Of a stretch of 64,000 nt of DNA, positions 46,701 through 54,136 are shown in pieces (position 1 is the stretch's first letter; each line of letters begins with the position of its first letter). Both the position numbers and the translations under genes were made by a program. The stretch covers positions 992,001-1,056,000 of the forward strand of contig NZ_CP121112.1 in the NCBI RefSeq assembly GCF_029625295.1, read 5' to 3'. The DNA comes from Flavobacterium gyeonganense. GTDB taxonomy: Bacteria; Bacteroidota; Bacteroidia; Flavobacteriales; Flavobacteriaceae. Under the pieces are notes generated by a model that was not told the origin of the DNA, did not search any database, and saw only the letters and a program-made list of their open reading frames with translations.

Positions 46701-46899
46701 TTTCCAAAGGAATAACAACCGCCTTAACCATCAATTCTCCGTTAGACCCAGGATAGTCTGCAGTAACATTCACCATTGGAGGTGAAATGGTAGGGAATTG
46801 GGTAATTGGCAAACTCAATACCGATAAGACCCCTAAAAAGACAATTATCAACGATATTACTATCGAAAGAACAGGTCTTTGAATAAATTTATTAAACAT
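43732..46899 (-). CDS. RND-type (HAE1/AcrB-like) multidrug efflux transporter
   Basis: The 1055-residue protein has the full AcrB length and 12 membrane segments in two halves with large periplasmic loops. The proton-relay acidic pair is GVVVDDAIVVIEA, and VIPAIAVPVSLVGTF, GFIPNEDQGMFYAVIQ and GLLGKNAVLIVEFA are typical. It pumps drugs or other small molecules using the proton gradient. It lies between the adaptor gene (113 bases upstream, with a palindromic repeat) and the channel gene (8-base overlap). Confidence 0.96.
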   Translation of the reverse strand: MFNKFIQRPVLSIVISLIIVFLGVLSVLSLPITQFPTISPPMVNVTADYPGSNGELMVKAVVIPLERALNGVPGMKYMASDAGNDGEATIKVVFNLGTDPNQAAINVQNRVASVTNKLPPLVIREGIKITREVPSMLMYVNLYSTDPNTDMKFLYNYADINVLSELKRVNGIGSGDILGTREYAMRIWLKPDRMLAYKISADEVMEALSSQSLEASPGKTGESSGKRSQAFEYVLKYSGRFTTKEQYENIVVKSNPNGELLRLKDIAKVEFGSSMYDIYSNLNGKPSAAIVLKQSFGSNANQVIEEVKAKLEKIKQRFPKGMDYEISYDVSKFLDASIEKVIHTLVEAFILVGLVVFLFLGDWRSTVIPAIAVPVSLVGTFVFMTFFDISLNLITLFALVLAIGVVVDDAIVVIEAVHAKMEEEHLSPFKATKKAMHEIAGAIIAITFLMAAVFIPVAFMSGPVGVFYRQFSVTMATAIILSGIVALTLTPALCAMMLKNNHGKPKKKTLADRFIDGFNNKFNLAQGKYQNLLGKIVNRRVVTIVALLGFCAGTWLISSNVPSGFIPNEDQGMFYAVIQTPPGSSLERTNNIAERVQKIAEHIDGVKSVSSLAGYEILSEGTGANSGTCLVNLKDWSERKESVLEIMHEMEEECKDIAGANIEFFQPPAVPGYGAAGGFELRLLDKTGSGDYKRMEQVNNDFVAELNKQPELSNVFSFYSASFPQFMMKVDNDLAQQKGVSIENAMNSLSTLVGSNYEISFIKFGINYKVIVQASPEYRAQPDDILKLYVKNNRDEMVPYSAFMKLEKVYGLSEITRHNMYTSTQISGSPAAGYSSGTAIKVIQEVAAKKLPRGYDIDWAGISADEVAQGNQAIWVFLICLGFVYLVLAAQYESFILPLSVILSLPAGIFGAFLLLQIAGLENNIYAQVAMVMLIGLLGKNAVLIVEFAIQRHAAGKTVLEAAMEGAKARFRPILMTSFAFIAGLIPLVFATGPGKIGNRTIGTAAAGGMLIGTICGVFVIPGLYYIFAKIAEKHKLVKHEEENPLTEEIDNNHV

Positions 46900-46942
46900 C
46901 TGTTTATTTTTTTTATGATTGAACTAAAAAAAAGTTTAAAAT

Positions 46943-46993
46943 TGTTTCAGGTTTAAAGTTTCAGGTTAAGCTCAACTTGAAACCTGAAACTTT
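46943..46993. repeat. Palindromic TTTCAGGTT repeat between adaptor and pump genes
   Basis: AAAGTTTCAGGTT (46955-46967) and AACCTGAAACTTT (46981-46993) are perfect 13-base arms; an extra TTTCAGGTTTA lies at 46945. The hairpin could tune pump versus adaptor expression or be a dispersed element. Confidence 0.7.
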
Positions 46994-47012
46994 ACACAAC
47001 AAAAACAAAAAA

Positions 47013-48092
47013 CTATTCTGCTTTTAGTCTTAAATTGTTGATTACCTTTTGCGGAGCGATATAAACGTAATTGATTTTATCTCCTTCTTTTACTTTCTGA
47101 ACACCTTCAAGTAAAATTTTATCATTTTCTGTCAGTCCGCTGCTTACAACATATAAATCCGGAATTTCACCAGTAATCGTAATTTCTTTTGCGCTTACCT
47201 TATTGCTCTTATCGACAATAAACACGTATTTTTTATCCTGAATTTCGTAAGTCGCTTTTTGTGGAATCACAATAGCATTTTTTAAAGGAACCAGCATCTG
47301 AACCTTCCCGGTTTCTCCGTTTCTAAGTAATTTTGAATTATTAGCAAACCTTGCCCTAAAAGCAATATTTCCGGTTTCGTTATTAAATTCACTTTCTATA
47401 ACCTCAACATTTCCTTTGTACTTAAAAGGTTCTCCGTTGGCCAAAAGTAGCCCTACTTTTGTTTCTGCACGGTCTTTTACATCGGTTTGATATTGCAGGT
47501 ATTCCGGCTCAGAGACATTAAAATAAGCAAACATCTGAGAGTTATCTGAAAGGCTGGTCATCAATTCTCCTTCATCAATAAGACTTCCTAATTTTAACGG
47601 AATACGGTCGATCGTTCCGTCAAAAGGCGCTTTGATTTCGGTAAATGACAAATGAAGTTTAGCCAGTGCCACTTCTGCTTTTGCCGACTGCAGTTTTGCC
47701 TGGGCAACACTTAGTTCGTTTTTAGATACGATATTTTTATCTGCCAGGGTCTTTGCATTTAAAACTTCAATTTCTGCAGACTTTTGTTCTGCCTGCGCTT
47801 TTAGCAATTCTGCCTGATACATGTTGGGCATAATTCTGAATAATAACTGACCTGCTTTTACAAACTGCCCTTCATCAACATAAATATTTTGCAAAAACCC
47901 TTTCTCCTGGGCGCGGATTTCGATGTTTCGTACAGAACGAATCTGTGAAACATATTCTTTGGTAAATGAAGTGTCAATTTTTACAGGATTGGTTACTGTA
48001 AATTTTTCTGCTTCCTCTTTTTCTTCTTTTTTAGATGTACAACTGGTTAGGCACACTAAGGCAATTAAGCCTGTGAAAATAATTCTTTTCAT
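47013..48092 (-). CDS. RND efflux periplasmic adaptor (AcrA/MexA-like)
   Basis: The 359-residue protein has a lipoprotein signal (LIALVCLTSCTSKK). A barrel-sandwich hybrid (EIRAQEKGFLQNIYVDEGQFVKAGQ type) flanks a coiled coil (residues about 95-150: QAEQKSAEIEVLNAKTLADK). TEIKAPFDGTIDRI and PLKNAIVIPQKATYEIQDKK complete the family pattern. It links the pump to the outer membrane channel and is the first gene of the operon. Confidence 0.94.
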   Translation of the reverse strand: MKRIIFTGLIALVCLTSCTSKKEEKEEAEKFTVTNPVKIDTSFTKEYVSQIRSVRNIEIRAQEKGFLQNIYVDEGQFVKAGQLLFRIMPNMYQAELLKAQAEQKSAEIEVLNAKTLADKNIVSKNELSVAQAKLQSAKAEVALAKLHLSFTEIKAPFDGTIDRIPLKLGSLIDEGELMTSLSDNSQMFAYFNVSEPEYLQYQTDVKDRAETKVGLLLANGEPFKYKGNVEVIESEFNNETGNIAFRARFANNSKLLRNGETGKVQMLVPLKNAIVIPQKATYEIQDKKYVFIVDKSNKVSAKEITITGEIPDLYVVSSGLTENDKILLEGVQKVKEGDKINYVYIAPQKVINNLRLKAE

Positions 48093-48262
48093 GATTTAAG
48101 TATGGAAATTAAGCGATTGAATGCTTGGAATAAAAAATTCCTTTAGAGGTAAAAAGCATCAGTAACCATAGTCAGAACAGAACTATCCCATGTGAAGAAG
48201 TAAAAATATACATCACGAGATATGAATGTTCATAACTCAGGCAACCGATGTATACGTATTTA

Positions 48263-48646
48263 TCAGATTCTTAAAACGCGCTGCGTAATGTAAATAGGAT
48301 TTGAATAGCCACAGAATGGCACAAAGAATTTGAAATAACGGTGATAATTTACAGTAATCTGATCTGAGAATGTCAGATACCAATTATCAAGCAGACTATA
48401 ATTTGCAGCAAAAATTTTGCCGCCTAAATCATTTTTAAGAGCATCGCCTCCCAGAAATTCCTCATCCAGATCAAGATCGGCTTCTTCAATTATAGAAGTT
48501 CCCTGTTCGTGGGTGATATATTTTACACGGTGTTTATGCTCATAATTGTGAGATGAAGAATTTTGATGGGTACCGGCATTGATATATTGCCCTCCGCCCA
48601 GCAGAAGGAAATTCATAAATACCAGAAATATAATTATTCTTCTCAT
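48263..48646 (-). CDS. Small exported hypothetical protein
   Basis: The 127-residue protein has a signal-like hydrophobic start (RRIIIFLVFMNFLLLGGG), then a His-rich stretch (THQNSSSHNYEHKHRVK) that could bind metal and an acidic part (EEADLDLDEEFLGGD). I know no family. It lies between the efflux operon and a TPR gene. Confidence 0.6.
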   Translation of the reverse strand: MRRIIIFLVFMNFLLLGGGQYINAGTHQNSSSHNYEHKHRVKYITHEQGTSIIEEADLDLDEEFLGGDALKNDLGGKIFAANYSLLDNWYLTFSDQITVNYHRYFKFFVPFCGYSNPIYITQRVLRI

Positions 48647-48972
48647 ATTGGTTGCGAAAGTAAGGAAAGAATTGAAACAAAAAAATAAATTTTAATAAGG
48701 TTTAACAACTATAAACCAACTAAAACGTTTTCTTTCGCCCATTAAAAATTTAACAAATTAATTTTCAGATTTAATTTGTAAAAAATAGAAGACTTTTTTC
48801 GTTGTCAAATAAATCCTTTTTCATTTTTTAACCACTGGTTATCATTTAAATAACTTAAAAACACAAAATTATTTCTTCAATTCAGTCTATTTTTGGGTAA
48901 AAGAACTTCTCTTACAAATAAAATATTTCTATATTCGTTTAACAAATATCAATTAACCCCAAATTAGTTTTT
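48647..48972. other. AT-rich intergenic region with promoter for the TPR gene
   Basis: The only signal seen is the exact -7 box TATTTTTG at 48888-48895, about 78 bases before the ATG at 48973. No convincing -33 box or coding frame is present. Confidence 0.4.
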
Positions 48973-49472
48973 ATGAAACACGTATTACTTACTTTATTTT
49001 TTATGGCGACCTGTTCAGTATGGTCACAATCAGCAACTGGTTATTTCGACAAAGCAATGAAGAAAGCTGAAGCCGGTAACACAAAAGGCGCCATTGCAGA
49101 CTACACAAAGGCAATCAGTATGAATTCAAAATTTGTAGAAGCCTATCAGAACCGTGGTGTAGCCAAATTCAAGCTAAACGATTTCACGGGCGCTTTGGCT
49201 GATTTTAACAAAACCATAGAGTTAGATAACATGAATGCCGATGCCTATACAGGAAGAGCAAATGTAAATTACAAACTATTAAATTATCCTGATGTTATTA
49301 AAGATTGTTCTTATTCCATTATGCTAAACCCAAAAGATTATGTATCTTATAATCTTAGAGCCTTAGCCTATAACAAATCAGGCGACAAAAAAATTGCTGT
49401 AAAGATTTCTCAAAAGCAATAGAATTAGGCAGCCAGAGCGCTATTAAAAATAGGGCTACTTTCTGTAAATAA
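48973..49472 (+). pseudogene. TPR-repeat exported protein, frameshifted near its end
   Basis: The protein has a signal peptide (ends VWSQ) and three to four TPR motifs (AGNTKGAIADYTKAISM, LNDFTGALADFNKTIEL). The frame ends at 49422 in the seven-A run 49387-49393; with eight A it reads on as KKNCCKDFSKAIELG to a stop at 49470-49472, about 166 residues. The corrected C-terminus completes the last TPR. It is a soluble periplasmic protein of unknown partner. Confidence 0.8.
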
Positions 49473-49492
49473 AATATAATAGCAAACATACC

Positions 49493-49528
49493 AAAGCAAT
49501 CTGTACAAGTTACAGATTGCTTTTTTTA
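49493..49528 (+). terminator. Terminator after the TPR gene
   Basis: AAAGCAATCTGTA and TACAGATTGCTTT form a perfect 13-base stem, followed by a T run. Confidence 0.88.
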
Positions 49529-49630
49529 TATAAATTCAAATCTATTACAGCTGTAAAATCGCCTTTTTAAACCTTAATTTTTTAAATCTTTACATTTTGA
49601 TCCGGTTTTAAATGTTATCAGATTTTATTC

Positions 49631-49656
49631 TATTTTTGTTCATCCAATAACAAAAA
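49631..49656 (+). promoter_or_regulatory. Promoter and inverted repeat of the MerR regulator gene
   Basis: The -7 box TATTTTTG (49631-49638) overlaps the left arm of TTTTTGTT-N8-AACAAAAA (49633-49656), which ends at the base before the start codon. This is a likely autoregulatory operator, and the mRNA leader would be very short. Confidence 0.5.
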
Positions 49657-50556
49657 ATGACAAACAATATAAAAACCGTTTTCAGCATAAAAGATCTGGA
49701 AAACTTATCTGGCATTAAAGCACATACTATCCGCATATGGGAGAAAAGATATAATATTCTGGAACCAATGCGAACAGATACCAATATCAGGCTTTATAAT
49801 CTGATCAGTCTGCAAAAACTGCTCAACATTACATTGCTGCATGAGTACGGTTACAAAATATCTAAAATAGCCACTTTTCCTGAAGAAAAAATTCCTCAAT
49901 TAGTTCGTGAAATTATTTCTATGAAAAATTCGCAAAACTATGCCATCAATTCGTTTAAGATGGCTATGATGAATTTCGATCAGGAGCTTTTTTTTAACAC
50001 CTTTGACTGGCTGATTTCTGAAAAATCATTTCAGCAGGTTTTTAAAGAGCATTTTCTTCCTCTGCTGAAAGAATTAGGACTTTTATGGCAATCACAAACC
50101 ATCAGCCCGGCAAATGAACATTTCATGAGCCATCTGATCAAACAAAAAATATTAATTTACACCGAAGAACTTCAAATTCTGAAACCCACCAAAACAGATA
50201 AAGTATTTGTACTTTCATTACCATTGAATGAAATTCATCAAATAGGATTACTGTATCTTCAATACGAAATTTTACTTCAGGGTTATAAAAGTATTTATCT
50301 GGGCGAAAGTATGCCAATAGAAAACCTGGAGGATCTTACCAGACATTTCAATACCATCACATTTGTAACTTTTATGACTGTGCAGCCTGACCGCGGTATT
50401 GTGAATCAGTATGTAAAAACAATGGAACAAAAATTACTTTTAAAAAGCAATGAAATTTGGCTGATAGGCAAAATGACAGAAAACATTGAACGAAAAAATC
50501 TTTCTGATAGAACTTTTGTTTTTGACACCATGGAAGAAACGCTTCAAAAAATATAA
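49657..50556 (+). CDS. MerR-family regulator with B12-binding-like photoreceptor domain (CarH/LitR type)
   Basis: The 299-residue protein has an N-terminal MerR helix-turn-helix (FSIKDLENLSGIKAHTIRIW). A helical domain carries the W-x9-EH signature (W-QSQTISPAN-EH) known from adenosylcobalamin photoreceptors. The B12-binding domain shows E-x-H-x-x-G (NEIHQIG), which supplies the lower axial His. By analogy with CarH, the tetramer would bind DNA in the dark and release it when light breaks the cofactor. It is followed 35 bases later by crtI and should repress the carotenoid operon (inference). Confidence 0.88.
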   Translation: MTNNIKTVFSIKDLENLSGIKAHTIRIWEKRYNILEPMRTDTNIRLYNLISLQKLLNITLLHEYGYKISKIATFPEEKIPQLVREIISMKNSQNYAINSFKMAMMNFDQELFFNTFDWLISEKSFQQVFKEHFLPLLKELGLLWQSQTISPANEHFMSHLIKQKILIYTEELQILKPTKTDKVFVLSLPLNEIHQIGLLYLQYEILLQGYKSIYLGESMPIENLEDLTRHFNTITFVTFMTVQPDRGIVNQYVKTMEQKLLLKSNEIWLIGKMTENIERKNLSDRTFVFDTMEETLQKI

Positions 50557-50575
50557 TTTTTGTTTAAAGTTTTTG

Positions 50576-50594
50576 TACATTTGTTAGACAAATG
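50576..50594 (+). promoter_or_regulatory. Promoter and operator of the carotenoid operon, overlapping the crtI start codon
   Basis: The -7 box TACATTTG (50576-50583) overlaps the perfect palindrome CATTTGT-TAG-ACAAATG (50578-50594), whose last three bases are the crtI ATG. A bound regulator would cover promoter, start site and start codon together. The mRNA would be almost leaderless. Confidence 0.6.
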
Positions 50595-52052
50595 AAAAAA
50601 ACTATCTCCATAATAGGCTCCGGATTCTCAGCCTTAGCAGCTTCCTGCTATCTGGCAAAACAAGGCCATACTGTCACAATTTACGAAAAAAATGATTCGA
50701 TTGGCGGAAGGGCAAGACAATTGAAAAGCAACGGTTTTACCTTTGATATGGGGCCTAGCTGGTACTGGATGCCGGATGTTTTTGAACGATTCTTTCAGGA
50801 TTTCGACAAAAAACAATCGGATTATTATGAGCTTATTAAATTAAATCCTGCTTATCGGGTTTATTTTGGCATTGATGATTTTATAAATATCTGCGACAAT
50901 CTTGAAGCAATAAAATCTACTTTCGAGAACATCGAAAAAGGAAGCGGACAAAAGCTTCAGAGTTTTATCAATGAGGCTAAAAGCAATTATGATATTGCCA
51001 TAAAAGATCTGGTATATCGTCCCGGAGTTTCTCCTTTAGAATTAATAACACCAAAAACTGTTTTAAAACTTAATCAGTTCCTTAGCAACGTTAGCTCTGA
51101 TATCCGAAAAGAATTCAAAAATGAAAGACTGATCCAGATTTTGGAATTCCCGGTTTTGTTTCTGGGTGCAAAACCTTCCAAAACCCCTTCGTTTTACAAT
51201 TTCATGAATTACGCCGATTTTGGTTTAGGCACCTGGCATCCTAAAACAGGGATGTTTGATGTGGTTCGCGGGATCGAAAAGCTGGCTTTAGAATTAGGCG
51301 TGACAATCAAAACCAACTCCGGAATTGAAAAAATAATTGTAGAAAATAAAACTGCAACAGGAATTGTAGTGAACGGAAAAACAATCCAGTCTGACATTAT
51401 TTTAAGCGGTGCCGATTACCAGCATACCGAAACTTTACTCGAAAAAGAACATCGCGCCTATTCTGACAACTATTGGGAGAGCCGTGTTTTTGCACCTTCT
51501 TCGCTTCTGTTTTTTGTAGGTTTTGATAAAAAAATAGAAAACATAACGCATCATGCCTTATTCTTTGATGTCGATTTCAATCAGCATGCAGCTGATATTT
51601 ATGATGACCCAAAATGGCCTGATGCCCCATTGTTTTATGCTAACTTTCCATCAAAAACAGATCTGACAGCAGCACCTGAAGGAATGGAAACGGGTTTCTT
51701 TTTAATTCCGCTAGCACCGGGAATAAATGACAGTGAAGCACTTAGGGAAAAATATTTTGAAAAAATCATCACTCGTTTTGAGCAGATTACACAACAAAAA
51801 ATAAAAAATAATATTATATTTAAGAAATCATTCTGTAAAAACGATTTTGTAGCGGATTATAATGCTTACAAAGGAAATGCTTACGGAATGGCAAATACCT
51901 TATTACAAACCGCTTTTTTAAGGCCAAAACTAAAAAGCAAAAAAGTACGTAATTTATATTTTACAGGACAATTAACAGTCCCTGGCCCAGGGGTTCCGCC
52001 TGCTTTAATTTCAGGAAAACTGGTTGCTGAGTTAATTCAAAAATCACTTTAG
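50592..52052 (+). CDS. crtI: Phytoene desaturase
   Basis: The 486-residue protein has an N-terminal FAD site SIIGSGFSALAASCYLA and the CrtI pattern YEKNDSIGGRARQ. The C-terminal TGQLTVPGPGVPPALISG is the typical end of the family. It desaturates phytoene stepwise to lycopene using FAD at the membrane. It heads the operon (crtI-crtB-crtZ, gaps 10 and 14 bases) behind the palindromic operator. Confidence 0.95.
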   Translation: MKKTISIIGSGFSALAASCYLAKQGHTVTIYEKNDSIGGRARQLKSNGFTFDMGPSWYWMPDVFERFFQDFDKKQSDYYELIKLNPAYRVYFGIDDFINICDNLEAIKSTFENIEKGSGQKLQSFINEAKSNYDIAIKDLVYRPGVSPLELITPKTVLKLNQFLSNVSSDIRKEFKNERLIQILEFPVLFLGAKPSKTPSFYNFMNYADFGLGTWHPKTGMFDVVRGIEKLALELGVTIKTNSGIEKIIVENKTATGIVVNGKTIQSDIILSGADYQHTETLLEKEHRAYSDNYWESRVFAPSSLLFFVGFDKKIENITHHALFFDVDFNQHAADIYDDPKWPDAPLFYANFPSKTDLTAAPEGMETGFFLIPLAPGINDSEALREKYFEKIITRFEQITQQKIKNNIIFKKSFCKNDFVADYNAYKGNAYGMANTLLQTAFLRPKLKSKKVRNLYFTGQLTVPGPGVPPALISGKLVAELIQKSL

Positions 52053-52062
52053 ATCTTAAAAA

Positions 52063-52902
52063 ATGAAATCATTATTCGACACCGTTTCTTTCAAATGCAG
52101 TAAGCTGGTTACCAAAAACTACAGCACTTCTTTTTCGCTTGCCGTACACATGCTGGCACCAAGCATTCGCGATGCCATTTACAGCATTTATGGCTTTGTG
52201 CGCTTTGCTGATGAAATTGTAGATTCTTTTCATGACTATGAGAAAGAATACCTTATTGACGATTTCGAAAAAGAATATTACAAAGCAAAACAATTAGGAA
52301 TCAGCCTCAACCCAATTCTTAATTCTTTTCAGCATACTGTAAAACAATACAATATTACTGACGATCTGGTTCAGGCTTTTTTAAAAAGCATGAAACTTGA
52401 CCTCATTAAATCAAACTACAACACCCAGACCGAATATGAAGATTACATTTACGGTTCAGCTGATGTTGTAGGCTTAATGTGCCTGAAAGTTTTCGTGAAG
52501 GGAAATAATCAAAAATATGAGCAGCTCAAAAATGAAGCTATGCGATTAGGATCAGCTTTTCAAAAAGTGAATTTTCTACGGGATTTAAAAGATGACAATC
52601 TTGTTTTGAACCGAAATTATTTTCCGGGAGTTAATCTGAATTCATTCGATGAAAATGCAAAAACAGCCATCATCAACGAAATTGAAGAAGATTTCAGAGT
52701 TGCGTATCAGGGAATCGTAAAGCTTCCAATTGAAGCTAAATTTGGGGTTTACACTGCTTTTGTCTATTATAAAAAACTACTGAAAAAGCTTAAAAACACA
52801 CCCTGCTCCGAAATTGGAAATTCAAGAATCCGTGTTTCAAATTACACTAAAGCAGGTCTTTTGGCCCAGTCTTTTGTAACTTACAAATTAAAATTAGTCT
52901 AA
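52063..52902 (+). CDS. crtB: Phytoene synthase
   Basis: The 279-residue protein has two Asp-rich metal-binding motifs of the squalene/phytoene synthase family: RFADEIVDSFHDYE (about residue 50) and FLRDLKDDN (about residue 170). It joins two geranylgeranyl diphosphates into phytoene. The gene starts 10 bases after crtI and is followed by crtZ. Confidence 0.95.
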   Translation: MKSLFDTVSFKCSKLVTKNYSTSFSLAVHMLAPSIRDAIYSIYGFVRFADEIVDSFHDYEKEYLIDDFEKEYYKAKQLGISLNPILNSFQHTVKQYNITDDLVQAFLKSMKLDLIKSNYNTQTEYEDYIYGSADVVGLMCLKVFVKGNNQKYEQLKNEAMRLGSAFQKVNFLRDLKDDNLVLNRNYFPGVNLNSFDENAKTAIINEIEEDFRVAYQGIVKLPIEAKFGVYTAFVYYKKLLKKLKNTPCSEIGNSRIRVSNYTKAGLLAQSFVTYKLKLV

Positions 52903-52916
52903 AAAACAAAATATAA

Positions 52917-53357
52917 ATGATTTCTTTTTTAATCTTTTTAGGTGTTTTTCTGTTCATGGAATGTGTTACCTGGCTCACGCACAAGTACATTATGCACGGA
53001 TTAATGTGGTATTTTCACGCAGACCATCATCAGCCTAAATACGAACATACTTTTGAGCGGAACGATATCTTCTTTGTTATTTTCGCCATTCCGAGTATTG
53101 TGCTGTTTTACTTTGGAGTCCAGGGTGGTTTCAATTATTTATTTTTTGTAGCCTGTGGCATTACAACATATGGTATCTGTTATTTTTTAATTCACGATGT
53201 ATTGATCCACCAGCGTTTTAAATGGTTCAAAAACACCAAAAACAGATATCTTGTTGGCCTGCGAAAAGCACATAAAATCCACCATAAACATTTAGGAAAA
53301 GAACACGGGGAATGTTTTGGAATGTTATTCGTCCCTTTCAAATATTATAAAATGTAA
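52917..53357 (+). CDS. crtZ: Beta-carotene 3-hydroxylase
   Basis: The 146-residue membrane protein has the di-iron His clusters of the CrtZ family: HKYIMH, FHADHH, HDVLIH and HKIHHKH. It hydroxylates beta-carotene to zeaxanthin. It needs a lycopene cyclase (crtY) to supply beta-carotene; none is in this window. It is the third gene of the operon. Confidence 0.95.
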   Translation: MISFLIFLGVFLFMECVTWLTHKYIMHGLMWYFHADHHQPKYEHTFERNDIFFVIFAIPSIVLFYFGVQGGFNYLFFVACGITTYGICYFLIHDVLIHQRFKWFKNTKNRYLVGLRKAHKIHHKHLGKEHGECFGMLFVPFKYYKM

Positions 53358-53365
53358 AATGATTT

Positions 53366-53455
53366 GGGCGTTACCCTGCAGAAAAAGCGGTGTCGGGTTT
53401 TCCGTTCCCACTTCCCGATAAAAAATCGGGAGAGCTCCACTGCAACCCCTAACGC
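53366..53455. repeat. Dispersed GGGCGTTA...TAACGC hairpin element (flavobacterial type)
   Basis: The ends GGGCGTTACCCTGCA and TGCAACCCCTAACGC are inverted. An inner hairpin CCCGAT-AAAAA-ATCGGG and a GTCGGGTTTTCCGT stretch are present. I recall very similar 80-100-base elements as a common intergenic repeat in flavobacterial genomes. It lies just after crtZ, so it may also act on the 3' end of that mRNA. Confidence 0.65.
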
Positions 53456-53490
53456 ATTCGTAAATCAGGAAATTCTCTCTAATCAAGTCT

Positions 53491-53958
53491 ATGAAAATAT
53501 ATAAAATAGAAACCGTTCAGCATCTTAACGCCACTATTGAAGAATGCTGGGACTTTTTTTCGAGCCCAGAAAACCTTCAAACCATCACACCCAAGAATAT
53601 GAGCTTCGAAATTCAGGATTTTGATGGAAAGCGCATGTATCCCGGACAAATTATAAGCTATACGTTAAAACCTTTGTTCGGAATAAAAATAAATTGGGTA
53701 ACCATCATTACCGTTTCTCAGGAAAACCAATATTTCATAGATGAACAGCGTTTTGGGCCTTATGCTTTATGGCACCACAAACACTTTTTTGAACCGGCAG
53801 AAAATGGCGGAACTAAAATGACCGACATTGTACATTACGCCATTCCTTTTGGATTTCTGGGACGAATTATGAATGCGTTAGTTGTAAATAAAAAGATAAA
53901 TTGCATCTTTGATTTTCGTCGTACCAAAATCGAGGAATTGTTCAATTCGAAATTATAA
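53491..53958 (+). CDS. SRPBCC-family protein
   Basis: The 155-residue protein has no signal peptide. The start KIETVQHLNATIEECWDFF and the NWVTIITVS and GGTKMTDIVHYAIPFG segments match the START/SRPBCC lipid-binding fold. In flavobacterial carotenoid clusters such a protein is common. It may bind carotenoid, lipid or isoprenoid, and its function is not proven. Confidence 0.85.
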   Translation: MKIYKIETVQHLNATIEECWDFFSSPENLQTITPKNMSFEIQDFDGKRMYPGQIISYTLKPLFGIKINWVTIITVSQENQYFIDEQRFGPYALWHHKHFFEPAENGGTKMTDIVHYAIPFGFLGRIMNALVVNKKINCIFDFRRTKIEELFNSKL

Positions 53959-53975
53959 TTACAGATTTTAAGCTT

Positions 53976-54110
53976 AAACACATAGAAACATAGATTCTTT
54001 TTGTGGTTAAAGATGTTTCACTAGTATAAAAACACATAGCTATGTGTTCAGAAATGTGTTTCTCTTTTATAACCTTTTCAGGAAATTAAAATCTATGTGC
54101 CTATGTGTTA
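53976..54110. repeat. Dispersed CACATAG palindromic repeat
   Basis: Two outer arms, AACACATAGAAACATAG (from 53977) and CTATGTGCCTATGTGTT (to 54109), are inverted with a few mismatches around a central 18-base palindrome AACACATAGCTATGTGTT at 54031-54048. It looks like a dispersed flavobacterial repeat and separates the SRPBCC and photolyase genes. Confidence 0.7.
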
Positions 54111-54136
54111 AAAAATATTCCGTGAAAACTCATACA

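Noticed and set aside
43732..46899. Plus-strand ORFs within the RND pump gene
   Set aside because: They are antisense shadows of a full-length, well-matched AcrB-like protein.
53976..54136. Upstream starts (54044, 54095) for the photolyase
   Set aside because: They lie in the palindromic repeat and would add residues unlike the family start; ATG 54137 fits the usual N-terminus.
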